NCBI GenBank assembly: GCA_023144005.1
Contig: JAGLGN010000016.1
Span: forward strand, 1 to 64,000
Reading direction: 5' to 3'
DNA from: a bacterium
GTDB lineage: Bacteria > AUK180
DNA length: 64,000 bases
The translations under genes and the position numbers were made by a program. Of this stretch, positions 18,046-25,189 are shown piece after piece (positions within the stretch are counted from its first letter, which is position 1; every line of letters starts with the position of its first letter). A model generated the notes under the pieces. The model made no database searches, was not told the DNA's origin, and saw only the letters and a list, made by a program, of their open reading frames with translations.

Positions 18046-19318
18046 TCCCTCTCTCCTCTTTTAAATTAAGCCTGGAATTAATAACCTCCAGGTGCAGTTC
18101 AACTACCTGCTTGGATGATTCGTGATCAGATACCTCTACGAACCATTCAAATAGCAGTTTTGCCTTAGTCAGTATGCCGGCGTTCTCTAAGATCATACCG
18201 ACATTGAACAGGGCTTCGATATACATCGGGTCAACCGATTTTATTTTCTCCAATATTGGAAGTACTTTTTCAAATTTACCTCTGTTTATATACAAGAAAA
18301 TGATCGTCAGAAGCAATGTGATATTATCAGGGAACTTCTCAATACTTTTTAAAACGGTGCTTTCCGCCTCAGAAAATTCATATGAAAAGAAGTAAGCGTA
18401 GGAAAGTAGAGAAAGTATTTTAGGTGACTCATTTCCCCTTGTCATCTCGTCCTTGATGAATGTTATGAGTTTCTCCAAGTTTCCCCTTCTTAACATGAAT
18501 TTCCCTATCTCCAATACAATGCTGGGGCTCTTTGGGTGACGCGCCAATTCCTCTTCAAGGTCGATCTCATATTCAGGAGGCAGGATCTTTCCGATACCCG
18601 CATGAAGAAAACTGTTTCCGATATTGTAGGATTTCAGCTTCTCAACCACGATATTTGACTCCTCGATCTCACCCAGATTAAAAAGAAGGACACCATAATT
18701 GGAAAGCAGAGTAATATCATCCGGGAATTCCTTCAGACCCTCTTTGAAATACTTCTTTGCCAGAACCTGATTTCCGAGCTCATTATAAATAAGCCCCATT
18801 GAATTATAAGTAAGCGGGTCATTCTGCATGACCAGGGATTTCTTGAACGACTGGAGAGCGGCTTTGTAATCCTTTAATTCCCATAAAAGAAAGCCGAGCT
18901 TATTATTCGACTGAGCATCCTTCGGAGTGCCGATCTCACTATTGAAGAAATCTATCGCTCTCTTGTAATCCCCTATCAATTCAAATGCGTCGATGATCTT
19001 ATTGACATATGACTTATCTTTCAAATTGTAATAACAATACAGATCAAGGCCCAATACCTTTTCAATATCGCCTGTAAGCGCCCATTCCTTCTCCAGAGCC
19101 ACAAGTTTATCTTTCGGGTAATCGAACTCATAAAGTTCATTGTTCTGAAGATAATAGACCGCAAGATAGGTAAATATTACATCGGGTTCATCTCCCAAAT
19201 GCCGGAACTCCTCTTCCCCGATGAGCGCCAATGCTTGCTTATACTTACCTTTTTGCACAAGGGAGAAAAATTGACCCCCTGCGAATTTGCCTTTTTTCTT
19301 ACCGCCGAATAATATCAT
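18029..19318 (-). CDS. TPR-repeat protein
   Basis: 429 residues with about seven tetratricopeptide-type helix pairs (for example NKLGFLLWELKDYKAALQSF, NSMGLIYNELGNQVLAKKYF and LFNVGMILENAGILTKAKLL). No signal peptide is seen; it begins with a basic stretch (FGGKKKGKF), so it is cytoplasmic or peripheral. TPR arrays mediate protein contacts. The ATG shares one base with the HEAT-lipoprotein stop (TAATG) and its end overlaps the cNMP gene, so it belongs to the same operon. Confidence 0.85.
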   Translation of the reverse strand: MILFGGKKKGKFAGGQFFSLVQKGKYKQALALIGEEEFRHLGDEPDVIFTYLAVYYLQNNELYEFDYPKDKLVALEKEWALTGDIEKVLGLDLYCYYNLKDKSYVNKIIDAFELIGDYKRAIDFFNSEIGTPKDAQSNNKLGFLLWELKDYKAALQSFKKSLVMQNDPLTYNSMGLIYNELGNQVLAKKYFKEGLKEFPDDITLLSNYGVLLFNLGEIEESNIVVEKLKSYNIGNSFLHAGIGKILPPEYEIDLEEELARHPKSPSIVLEIGKFMLRRGNLEKLITFIKDEMTRGNESPKILSLLSYAYFFSYEFSEAESTVLKSIEKFPDNITLLLTIIFLYINRGKFEKVLPILEKIKSVDPMYIEALFNVGMILENAGILTKAKLLFEWFVEVSDHESSKQVVELHLEVINSRLNLKEERGNEGIF

Positions 19319-20754
19319 TAATTACCCATTCCCAGAAATTGTATCTCCGCAAAATATGCGATATACGGGTCAGCGTCATTCATGGCCTTCTCAAGTATGG
19401 GTTTTGCGATGTCACGCGGATACTTGATCACTTCAATAAGGACCTTCTCTTTCAATTCCATCGCGTACTCCTCGCTTCCGAAGACACTTTCCATATAAGG
19501 GAGGAGGGAGTCGCATTGTATCTCCGAACCTGCTTCCAGCGCGGCGAAGATAACCGAGAAAATAGGAAGAGTGACCAATTTGGGAAGGCTGTCGCAAACC
19601 TGAATGAATTTCCACTCCTTCGAATAGTTCAATGCCAGTTCCACTGCCTTCAGGTCCTTGGATCCCAGGAGTTTAATGATATTCGCCTTGTATGCGGTCT
19701 CACCGTATGAATAAAGGATACCGTAAGCCATTACCCAGATATGATCGTTCTTATAGACCTTAACAAGTCTTTTCATTGTCTTTGAGATCGTCGCATCTTT
19801 GCCAACATCTTTGAATACCTTCAGTATCTCCGCGATGAAAATGGGATGGTCAAAGTAGAATCCGTCAAGAACATCCGCGCAAAGTGCCTCTATGCCCCTA
19901 TTGTAGCCACAGAGCTTCATCAAATGGCCCGCTTCCGCCCGTACCCTGATGTCTACTTCCGAATAGGTGAAAATTGGATTGAGCACCCTCATCGCCCAAG
20001 TAGTTTTAAAACGCCCCTTGCCTATAGAACGGATCGTGCGAAGCGCCGAAAGGAGATAGTCGGAATCGTCATCCGGTTTGATATAATCAATTATGGCATC
20101 TGCAAGTGAGGGGTCTCCGATCTCCTGAAGTGATTGTACGGCAGCTATGCGCAGCAGGTAATTATCGCTTTTCAAAAGTTCGATCAATTTACCTGATACC
20201 TGGCTGGCCTTCAGTTTTCCCAGTGCCTTGGCGCTGGCGATCATAAGATTATCATTTTTTGTGTCAAAATTCTTTGCCAGATCAACAATAACAGATTTAT
20301 CGCCGATAGAACCCAGTACCTCAATAACAGAGATCTTTGTGAAATCATCGCCTGTTTTCAAGAGGCTCTTCATTGCCGGAAGAGCGGGTTTACCTATACT
20401 GATAAGCAATTCCAGCGCTCCCAACTTGATATAATCATTATCGCTATCCAAAAAGAGCGCGAGATCAGGTATGATTATTTCCCCATAGGTCTTAAGTGTT
20501 TCAAAGGCCGCAATGCGGATCTTCGCGTTCTCCGAACCGAGGAGTTCTATGATCTGCGGTATCGGCTCGGCGAAGAATTTCCCGCTATTGTTCATTTCCG
20601 TGGTACTCTTTAAGGCATTCATCACCTTTCCGAAGTACTGCTTGGGATTGGCATTAAGATCTCTTAATATCTGCTGATTCGCGGAATCCTGATTACATGC
20701 GTTGAACATCAGCAGGAAAGCAACGAAGGTTAACATTAACGCTCTTTTTTTCAT
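19318..20754 (-). CDS. HEAT-repeat lipoprotein
   Basis: 478 residues: signal and lipobox (FNACN, Cys at residue 20), then a solenoid of roughly ten HEAT/PBS-type helical repeats (IRIAAFETLKTYGEIIIPDL, KLGALELLISIGKPALPAM, LRIAAVQSLQEIGDPSLADA). It would be membrane-anchored outside the cytoplasm and serve as a binding scaffold. It starts immediately after the stop of the preceding small lipoprotein (TAGATG) and is coupled to the TPR gene. Two lipoproteins heading a cytoplasmic signalling operon suggest an envelope-sensing role, by inference. Confidence 0.85.
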   Translation of the reverse strand: MKKRALMLTFVAFLLMFNACNQDSANQQILRDLNANPKQYFGKVMNALKSTTEMNNSGKFFAEPIPQIIELLGSENAKIRIAAFETLKTYGEIIIPDLALFLDSDNDYIKLGALELLISIGKPALPAMKSLLKTGDDFTKISVIEVLGSIGDKSVIVDLAKNFDTKNDNLMIASAKALGKLKASQVSGKLIELLKSDNYLLRIAAVQSLQEIGDPSLADAIIDYIKPDDDSDYLLSALRTIRSIGKGRFKTTWAMRVLNPIFTYSEVDIRVRAEAGHLMKLCGYNRGIEALCADVLDGFYFDHPIFIAEILKVFKDVGKDATISKTMKRLVKVYKNDHIWVMAYGILYSYGETAYKANIIKLLGSKDLKAVELALNYSKEWKFIQVCDSLPKLVTLPIFSVIFAALEAGSEIQCDSLLPYMESVFGSEEYAMELKEKVLIEVIKYPRDIAKPILEKAMNDADPYIAYFAEIQFLGMGN

Positions 20755-21159
20755 CTATTTCTCCTCTTCACCAACAATTATATTGTGAATGTACCACAGG
20801 TCTTTTATGTCTCTTATGACGACCTTGATCTTTTCGGTCTTCCCGGTACCTTTCTCTCTTAAAAAAAGGTGCACGACATTGATATTGCCCAGTGTATCAT
20901 CCAAAATAAAATCAGTTTTAACTATCTTTACATATCCCGAAGAAAGCAGCTTCATAATACTCTTTATCTCCGCATCCGTAGGATTATAATGCTTTTCATC
21001 AAGCATCATGCGGAATTCCTTCAAATTTCTAATGGTAGAAACACTTTTCAGGGTTTCGATCGTAGAATTAGGGGTTCTGAGATCCAAGTCCACATAGCAG
21101 GACAGGAACAGAAATACCGTTAATATCAGGAGTGAAATGCGGAGTCCTTTCATCGTCAT
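20755..21159 (-). CDS. Small lipoprotein of signalling operon
   Basis: 134 residues with a lipobox LFLSC near residue 21 and a compact mature domain of about 110 residues that reads like an NTF2-like or cystatin-like fold (helices, then strands ending KIKVVIRDIKDLWYIHNI). Function is unknown. It abuts the HEAT-repeat lipoprotein without a gap and follows trkA by 27 nt. The start could be M1 or M3; a lipoprotein in either case. Confidence 0.7.
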   Translation of the reverse strand: MTMKGLRISLLILTVFLFLSCYVDLDLRTPNSTIETLKSVSTIRNLKEFRMMLDEKHYNPTDAEIKSIMKLLSSGYVKIVKTDFILDDTLGNINVVHLFLREKGTGKTEKIKVVIRDIKDLWYIHNIIVGEEEK

Positions 21160-21186
21160 TTATTTTACTCTATTTCGAAAAGAAGG

Positions 21187-21849
21187 TCAAGAAATCTTTT
21201 CCTTTTCCTGGAATTTCATGACATCTTCCATTTTACCCATCACCATCAGAATATCGTTCTCTTTGATAACGGTATCCGGAGAAGGTATAAGATTAACATC
21301 CCCATTGCTTTTAACTCCTATAACATTGAGATTATAGACATTTCTGATTTTGAGCTCGATTATCGATTTTCCAGTAAAACTCTTCGGTGAACGGAATTCA
21401 ATATAGTAAACATCACCGGAAAATTCAAAGGAATCGAGAATATTAGGCCCAACAAGAGAATTGGCGAGTCGTTTACCACCCTCAACCTCGGGAAGTACTA
21501 CCCTGTCGGCGCCGATCTTCATAAGGACCTTTTCCTGCAGGCCGGTCACAGCCTTCGCCACGATCTTCTCAATACCCATTTCCTTCAATAAAACCGTGAT
21601 CATTACGGAAGATTCCAGGTCTGTGCCGATAGAAACAACGGCAACATCGTATTTGCTGACACCGATTGCCTTTAATGCGTTTTCATCGGTAGCGTCTATA
21701 GCCACACTGCTTGTGGCGAATGATTGAGCGAATTGCGCCTTTTCCGGGTCCTTGTCTATCGCAAGGACCTCCATATGCAATTCATTTAAACGCTTACATA
21801 CAGAGAGACCGAACTCCCCCATCCCTACAATGATGTACTTCTGAGCCAT
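21187..21849 (-). CDS. trkA: Potassium uptake regulatory subunit TrkA/KtrA
   Basis: 220 residues: one RCK N domain (Rossmann motif GMGEFGLSVCKRL, NAD/ATP binding, Asp in LAIDKDPEKA) and one RCK C (TrkA_C) domain. The single-copy layout is that of KtrA-type subunits, which gate a TrkH/KtrB channel from the cytoplasm. It follows trkH by 9 nt, as expected for a two-component K+ uptake system. Confidence 0.93.
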   Translation of the reverse strand: MAQKYIIVGMGEFGLSVCKRLNELHMEVLAIDKDPEKAQFAQSFATSSVAIDATDENALKAIGVSKYDVAVVSIGTDLESSVMITVLLKEMGIEKIVAKAVTGLQEKVLMKIGADRVVLPEVEGGKRLANSLVGPNILDSFEFSGDVYYIEFRSPKSFTGKSIIELKIRNVYNLNVIGVKSNGDVNLIPSPDTVIKENDILMVMGKMEDVMKFQEKEKIS

Positions 21850-21858
21850 TACTGCCTC

Positions 21859-23217
21859 CTAACCGACCATTACCTGTTCCTCGGGGTATTCGATCTGTAC
21901 GGGCCTGTCGCTTTTCTTAATACTCAAGGCGATGAGCGTAGGGCCTAACCTGCCAAGGAACATCGTTATAATTATAATCATTTTTCCTATATTATTCAAA
22001 TACGGGGTCACCCCTGTGGAGAGGCCGACCGTGCCGAAAGCGGATACCAGCTCAAAGAAAAGTCTTTGAGAAACATCCTGTCCGGCGGATGATGGAACTT
22101 GCATATTTGTCATAAGCAATGCCATAAACGAAATAAACAGCCAGAATATGGCTACCAGAAATATAGTGATCGTTCTATAAACAATAATTTGCGGGATCGC
22201 CTTATTGTGCGCGACAACCCTGTCTTTCTGACGGAAGAACGAACCGAGTATCAGCAGAAGGAGGAAGAAAGTGGTAACCTTGATACCTCCTGCCGTGGAA
22301 CCCGGGCCTGCACCGATGAACATGAATAATTCATTCAACATCAATGTAGCGGGACGCGCGCCTCCGAGATCGATCACATTGAACCCCGCTGTCCTTGCGG
22401 TAGCGGAGTGGAAAAATGAAACCAATATCTTCTCGAAAAAGCCCATCGAACTGAGTGTATTGTCCTTCTCAAGAAAGAACATCGCTATCGTTCCCCCCGC
22501 CAAAAGGACAACGGTGCCGAGAAGCATCAGTTTTGTCTGAACTGAAAATTTCTTCATTCTTATATTGAGGCCTTTGTTGAAGATATTCAACTCAAAAAGT
22601 TCGTAAAGAATAAGAAAGCCCAAACCACCGAATATAAATAAGGTGGAAGAGGTCAAGAGCACAAGAGGCGAATCCGAAAACGCGGAAAAAGAATCTACAA
22701 AAGTAGAGAATCCCGCATTACAGAAGGAGGACACCGAGTGAAATATTGAATAAAACAGTCCTTTCCCCCATCCATACAAGGGAATAAATTTCAAGCAGAA
22801 GAAAAATGCGCCGAATGCCTCAAAGATCACTGTGTAAGTTATAACCTTCACGGAAAGGTTGACAATATCAAAGAAGTCGCCCTTGGGAGCCACGAGCTCT
22901 CTGATCACAAGCTGATGCCGTAAGGAGAGATCCCTCTTGATAAGCTGATAGAAAAAAGTTGAGATCGTCATTATACCCAAACCGCCAAGTTGAATCGAGA
23001 TAAGAAGGATCAGCTGACCGAAAAAGGTAAAGTCCTGGCCGGTATTCTTCACGATGAGCCCGGTCACACAAACAGCTGAGGTCTCTGTGAACAGGGCGTC
23101 AATAAAGGATATGCCATTCTTTGTGGAGAATGGCAACATTAATAATAATGTTCCCGATAGTATGACTAAAAGAAAGATGAAAACTATCAGAACGGGAGGA
23201 GAAAATTTCTTTCTCAT
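21859..23217 (-). CDS. trkH: Potassium transporter TrkH/KtrB
   Basis: 452 residues, membrane protein with four repeated pore units. Selectivity-filter glycines are visible in each: AVCVTGLIV, SFCNAGFST, ARTAGFNVI and FGTVGLSTG. Works with the TrkA/KtrA subunit encoded 9 nt downstream to import K+. It starts 11 nt after rplT, so it may be read from the infC promoter as well as any own promoter. Confidence 0.94.
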   Translation of the reverse strand: MRKKFSPPVLIVFIFLLVILSGTLLLMLPFSTKNGISFIDALFTETSAVCVTGLIVKNTGQDFTFFGQLILLISIQLGGLGIMTISTFFYQLIKRDLSLRHQLVIRELVAPKGDFFDIVNLSVKVITYTVIFEAFGAFFFCLKFIPLYGWGKGLFYSIFHSVSSFCNAGFSTFVDSFSAFSDSPLVLLTSSTLFIFGGLGFLILYELFELNIFNKGLNIRMKKFSVQTKLMLLGTVVLLAGGTIAMFFLEKDNTLSSMGFFEKILVSFFHSATARTAGFNVIDLGGARPATLMLNELFMFIGAGPGSTAGGIKVTTFFLLLLILGSFFRQKDRVVAHNKAIPQIIVYRTITIFLVAIFWLFISFMALLMTNMQVPSSAGQDVSQRLFFELVSAFGTVGLSTGVTPYLNNIGKMIIIITMFLGRLGPTLIALSIKKSDRPVQIEYPEEQVMVG

Positions 23218-23228
23218 TAAACTCCGTA

Positions 23229-23591
23229 TTAATTCTTAGCCAAAACTTCTTTTACTCTGTCAACTACCTTTTCAAATTCAGTCGGGTCCTCAATGGCCAT
23301 ATTTGAAAGGATCTTTCTATTAAGGTCCATTTCCGCCATTTTTAAGCCGTGAATAAAGCGGCTGTACGAGATCTCATACTGGGTAAGAGCATTGTTTATT
23401 CTCTTGATCCAAAGTTTTCTGAAATCTCTTTTGCGCTGCTTTCTATGGATATAGGAATACCGTAGGGAATGTATAACCTGTTCCTTTGCTCTTCTGAACT
23501 CTCTTGATCTCAGTCCCCTGTAACCGGAGGCCTGATCCATTATTTTCTTTTTTCTCTTTTTCCTTGCAACTGAAAATTTTGCTCTGGTCAT
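23229..23591 (-). CDS. rplT: 50S ribosomal protein L20
   Basis: 120 residues, highly basic, with the L20 signature (KGYRGLRSR-like YRGLRSREFRRAKEQV, then RKRDFRKLWIKRINNAL). Follows rpmI by 9 nt in the conserved infC-rpmI-rplT order. L20 represses this operon in several bacteria by binding the leader mRNA. Confidence 0.97.
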   Translation of the reverse strand: MTRAKFSVARKKRKKKIMDQASGYRGLRSREFRRAKEQVIHSLRYSYIHRKQRKRDFRKLWIKRINNALTQYEISYSRFIHGLKMAEMDLNRKILSNMAIEDPTEFEKVVDRVKEVLAKN

Positions 23592-23600
23592 CTTTCTCTC

Positions 23601-23807
23601 CTAACTTCTTCCGTAAGGCAGAAGCCCTTTCACTTTTTTTGCAACCGAATTTGAGAGAACCGAGGCATTTCTTAATCTTCTTTTTCTCTTCGAGCTCTTT
23701 TTTGTCAATATATGACCTTTTCCTTCATGATTTACTTTCACCTTTCCTGTGCCGGTGATCTTAAATCTCTTCTTTGCACCCTTGTGGGTTTTTAATTTTG
23801 GCATCAC
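23601..23807 (-). CDS. rpmI: 50S ribosomal protein L35
   Basis: 68 residues, very basic. L35 features: [21 protein letters not shown] near the start and [13 protein letters not shown] in the middle. Located between infC and rplT with gaps under 10 nt. Confidence 0.97.
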   Translation of the reverse strand: MMPKLKTHKGAKKRFKITGTGKVKVNHEGKGHILTKKSSKRKRRLRNASVLSNSVAKKVKGLLPYGRS

Positions 23808-23813
23808 TTCCTC

Positions 23814-24347
23814 CTACTTCTTCTTTTTAGGCATCAATACTACTGAAAGGCTCCTGCCCTTCATCTGCGGCTTCTTATCAATGATCACAAGTTCCTGCAG
23901 TTCGCCGATCAACCTTTGAAGAAGCTCATAGCCCTTCTCCTGGTGGAGGATGGTCCTGCCCTTGTAAAACACCGTTGCCTTTACATAGTATCCTTTCTCA
24001 ATAAATTCAATTATATGATCTCTCCGATATGAATAATCATGATCGGAGGTCTTCGGACTGAATTTTATCTCTTTTACTACGATCTTCGTCTGGCTTTTCT
24101 TTGCCTTCTGTTTCTTCTTCTCAAGATCATATTTATACTTTCCAAAATCCATTATTTTACAGATGGGACAATCTTTTCCCTGGCTCACCATGATCAGGTC
24201 CAATCCTATTTCACGGGCTTCTGCCAAGGCAGCAGCCGTATCCACAAGGCCTCTCATATTCCCATCCGCATCAATTAAACGCACTTTCCCTCTCGGGACT
24301 CTCTCATTGACCAAAAAGGTCTCTCGGTTTCTATTGGTTGATACCAA
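23814..24347 (-). CDS. infC: Translation initiation factor IF-3
   Basis: 177 residues. IF3 N domain (TFLVNERVPRGKVRLID), linker and C domain (VKEIKFSPKTSDHDY, FIEKGYYVKATVFYKGR) bind the 30S subunit and proofread the start codon. I place the start at the TTG at 24347: AGGAGG lies 5 nt upstream of it, while the ATG at 24383 has no ribosome site and would add 12 non-conserved residues. In E. coli infC starts with a rare AUU and is autoregulated through it; a TTG here could serve the same purpose. First gene of infC-rpmI-rplT. Confidence 0.95.
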   Translation of the reverse strand: MVSTNRNRETFLVNERVPRGKVRLIDADGNMRGLVDTAAALAEAREIGLDLIMVSQGKDCPICKIMDFGKYKYDLEKKKQKAKKSQTKIVVKEIKFSPKTSDHDYSYRRDHIIEFIEKGYYVKATVFYKGRTILHQEKGYELLQRLIGELQELVIIDKKPQMKGRSLSVVLMPKKKK

Positions 24348-24467
24348 ACTTACCTCCTGAAAATTCAATAAATATTTAAACATCGGTCTTCGTTTACCTT
24401 TCTCCCGCGAACGGGGGCAAGGCGGAGCTACCCGCTGTCAGACAGGCGTCTCGTCTTTGTTCCGTGT
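24348..24467 (-). promoter_or_regulatory. Long leader of infC mRNA
   Basis: About 115 nt separate the predicted transcription start from the TTG. The leader contains a short stem closed by a UUCG tetraloop (CCCG-TTCG-CGGG, near 24408-24419) and a CTGTC/GACAG pair. This is the position where L20-dependent control acts in other bacteria; no matching pseudoknot was verified. Confidence 0.4.
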
Positions 24468-24496
24468 ATTATACTGATTCGCTCGCAGAAAGTCAA
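24468..24496 (-). promoter_or_regulatory. Promoter of infC operon
   Basis: Minus strand TTGACT (24491-24496), 17-nt spacer, perfect TATAAT (24468-24473). Confidence 0.8.
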
Positions 24497-24604
24497 GCGC
24501 ATGCGCGTTGCGCGTGAAGATAGAGGTTGGAGGCTGGAGGTTGGAGGTTAGTGGGGAAATGAATAATTAAGAAATGAACAATGAACAATTGGGGAAGGAT
24601 AGAA
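24497..24604. repeat. Phrase mosaic upstream of R1 copy A
   Basis: GAGGTTGGAGGCTGGAGG-type heptamers (about 24524-24552) followed by ATGAACAATG-type repeats (about 24558-24590). No gene. Confidence 0.55.
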
Positions 24605-24780
24605 GAAACACATCCGTAACCGGGAAATCGTTATTTCGTTTACTTTATTAGAATAGTCCGTTAAAACAATAGAACGCCGGAGCTATCAGCCTACGGGACG
24701 GCAGGTTGAATATTTTAAATAATTACATCAAACTCAGATAAATAAGTGGGTTGAAAAATTCACCACCTCCGTCCCTGGAG
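24605..24780 (+). repeat. Repeat R1, copy A (176 nt)
   Basis: One of three 176-nt copies (others 59634-59809 and 63495-63670) that align without gaps. The 46-nt core at about 24672-24718 is identical in all three. Within the repeat, GGGACGG (24695-24701) and CCGTCCC (24769-24775) begin a long imperfect stem that continues through AGGTTGAATATTTT and AAAATTCACCACCT. No reading frame is conserved. Could be a structured RNA or a non-autonomous mobile element. Confidence 0.8.
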
Positions 24781-24784
24781 AATG

Positions 24785-24880
24785 GTGTTCTGATTCATAA
24801 ATACGATACAATGGCTGAAGCTATTTTGTTTAGCATGAGAGGCGCGAGGAGCGCTGCATACCCGCAGCGGTATGTGATAT
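24785..24880 (-). mobile_element. R2 half-element
   Basis: Carries the R2 terminus (CTGATTCATAAATACGAT), the AGGCGC-GAGGA block and the subterminal hairpin CATACC/GGTATG (24857-24874), then stops at the junction with a second element at 24886. The other half is missing, as if replaced. Confidence 0.7.
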
Positions 24881-24885
24881 CTGGA

Positions 24886-25107
24886 GACGGTGGTTGCAAA
24901 AGTTGCACGTTCACACGCGCGATCTTCGTATCGCTCCTTTGTCATTATATTTAACACCTATTCAAACCTCACGTCAAGATATTTCTCTATTCACCCCCTA
25001 CAGCCCGTATCACATTTTTCATAATATGTATTCGCCCCAGTATAAAATGAATTATATGATTATAAATCCGAATATTTTCATATTGTGCAACTTTTGCAAC
25101 CACCGTC
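24886..25107. mobile_element. 222-bp element with perfect 23-bp inverted ends
   Basis: 24886-24908 and 25085-25107 are exact reverse complements (GACGGTGGTTGC plus AAAAGTTGCAC). The interior is AT-rich and noncoding. The terminal GACGGTGGTTG resembles the ends of the element at 63839-64000 and a lone copy at 30446. This looks like a MITE or a REP-type unit moved by a transposase elsewhere. Confidence 0.75.
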
Positions 25108-25158
25108 CCCATTTCCCCCGTCCCCATTTCCCCTCTTTCTAAAAAGCAAAATAATTGC

Positions 25159-25164
25159 TATAAT
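25159..25164 (+). promoter_or_regulatory. Extended -10 promoter of transglutaminase gene
   Basis: TGCTATAAT at 25156-25164 is an extended -10 box; the -35 region is poor. AAGGAG (25179-25184) stands 5 nt before the GTG start at 25190. Confidence 0.5.
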
Positions 25165-25189
25165 CAAAGCAAAGCAAAAAGGAGTTCAT

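Noticed and set aside
24605-24780. R1 as a known riboswitch (c-di-GMP, SAM, cobalamin or THF type)
   Set aside because: None of the conserved core motifs of these classes could be matched, and the three copies do not sit consistently upstream of genes in the sense direction.
25085-25189. Upstream extension of the transglutaminase gene to a GTG at 25085
   Set aside because: The extension starts inside the perfect inverted end of a repeat element and encodes Pro/Phe-rich sequence; AAGGAG and a signal peptide support 25190.
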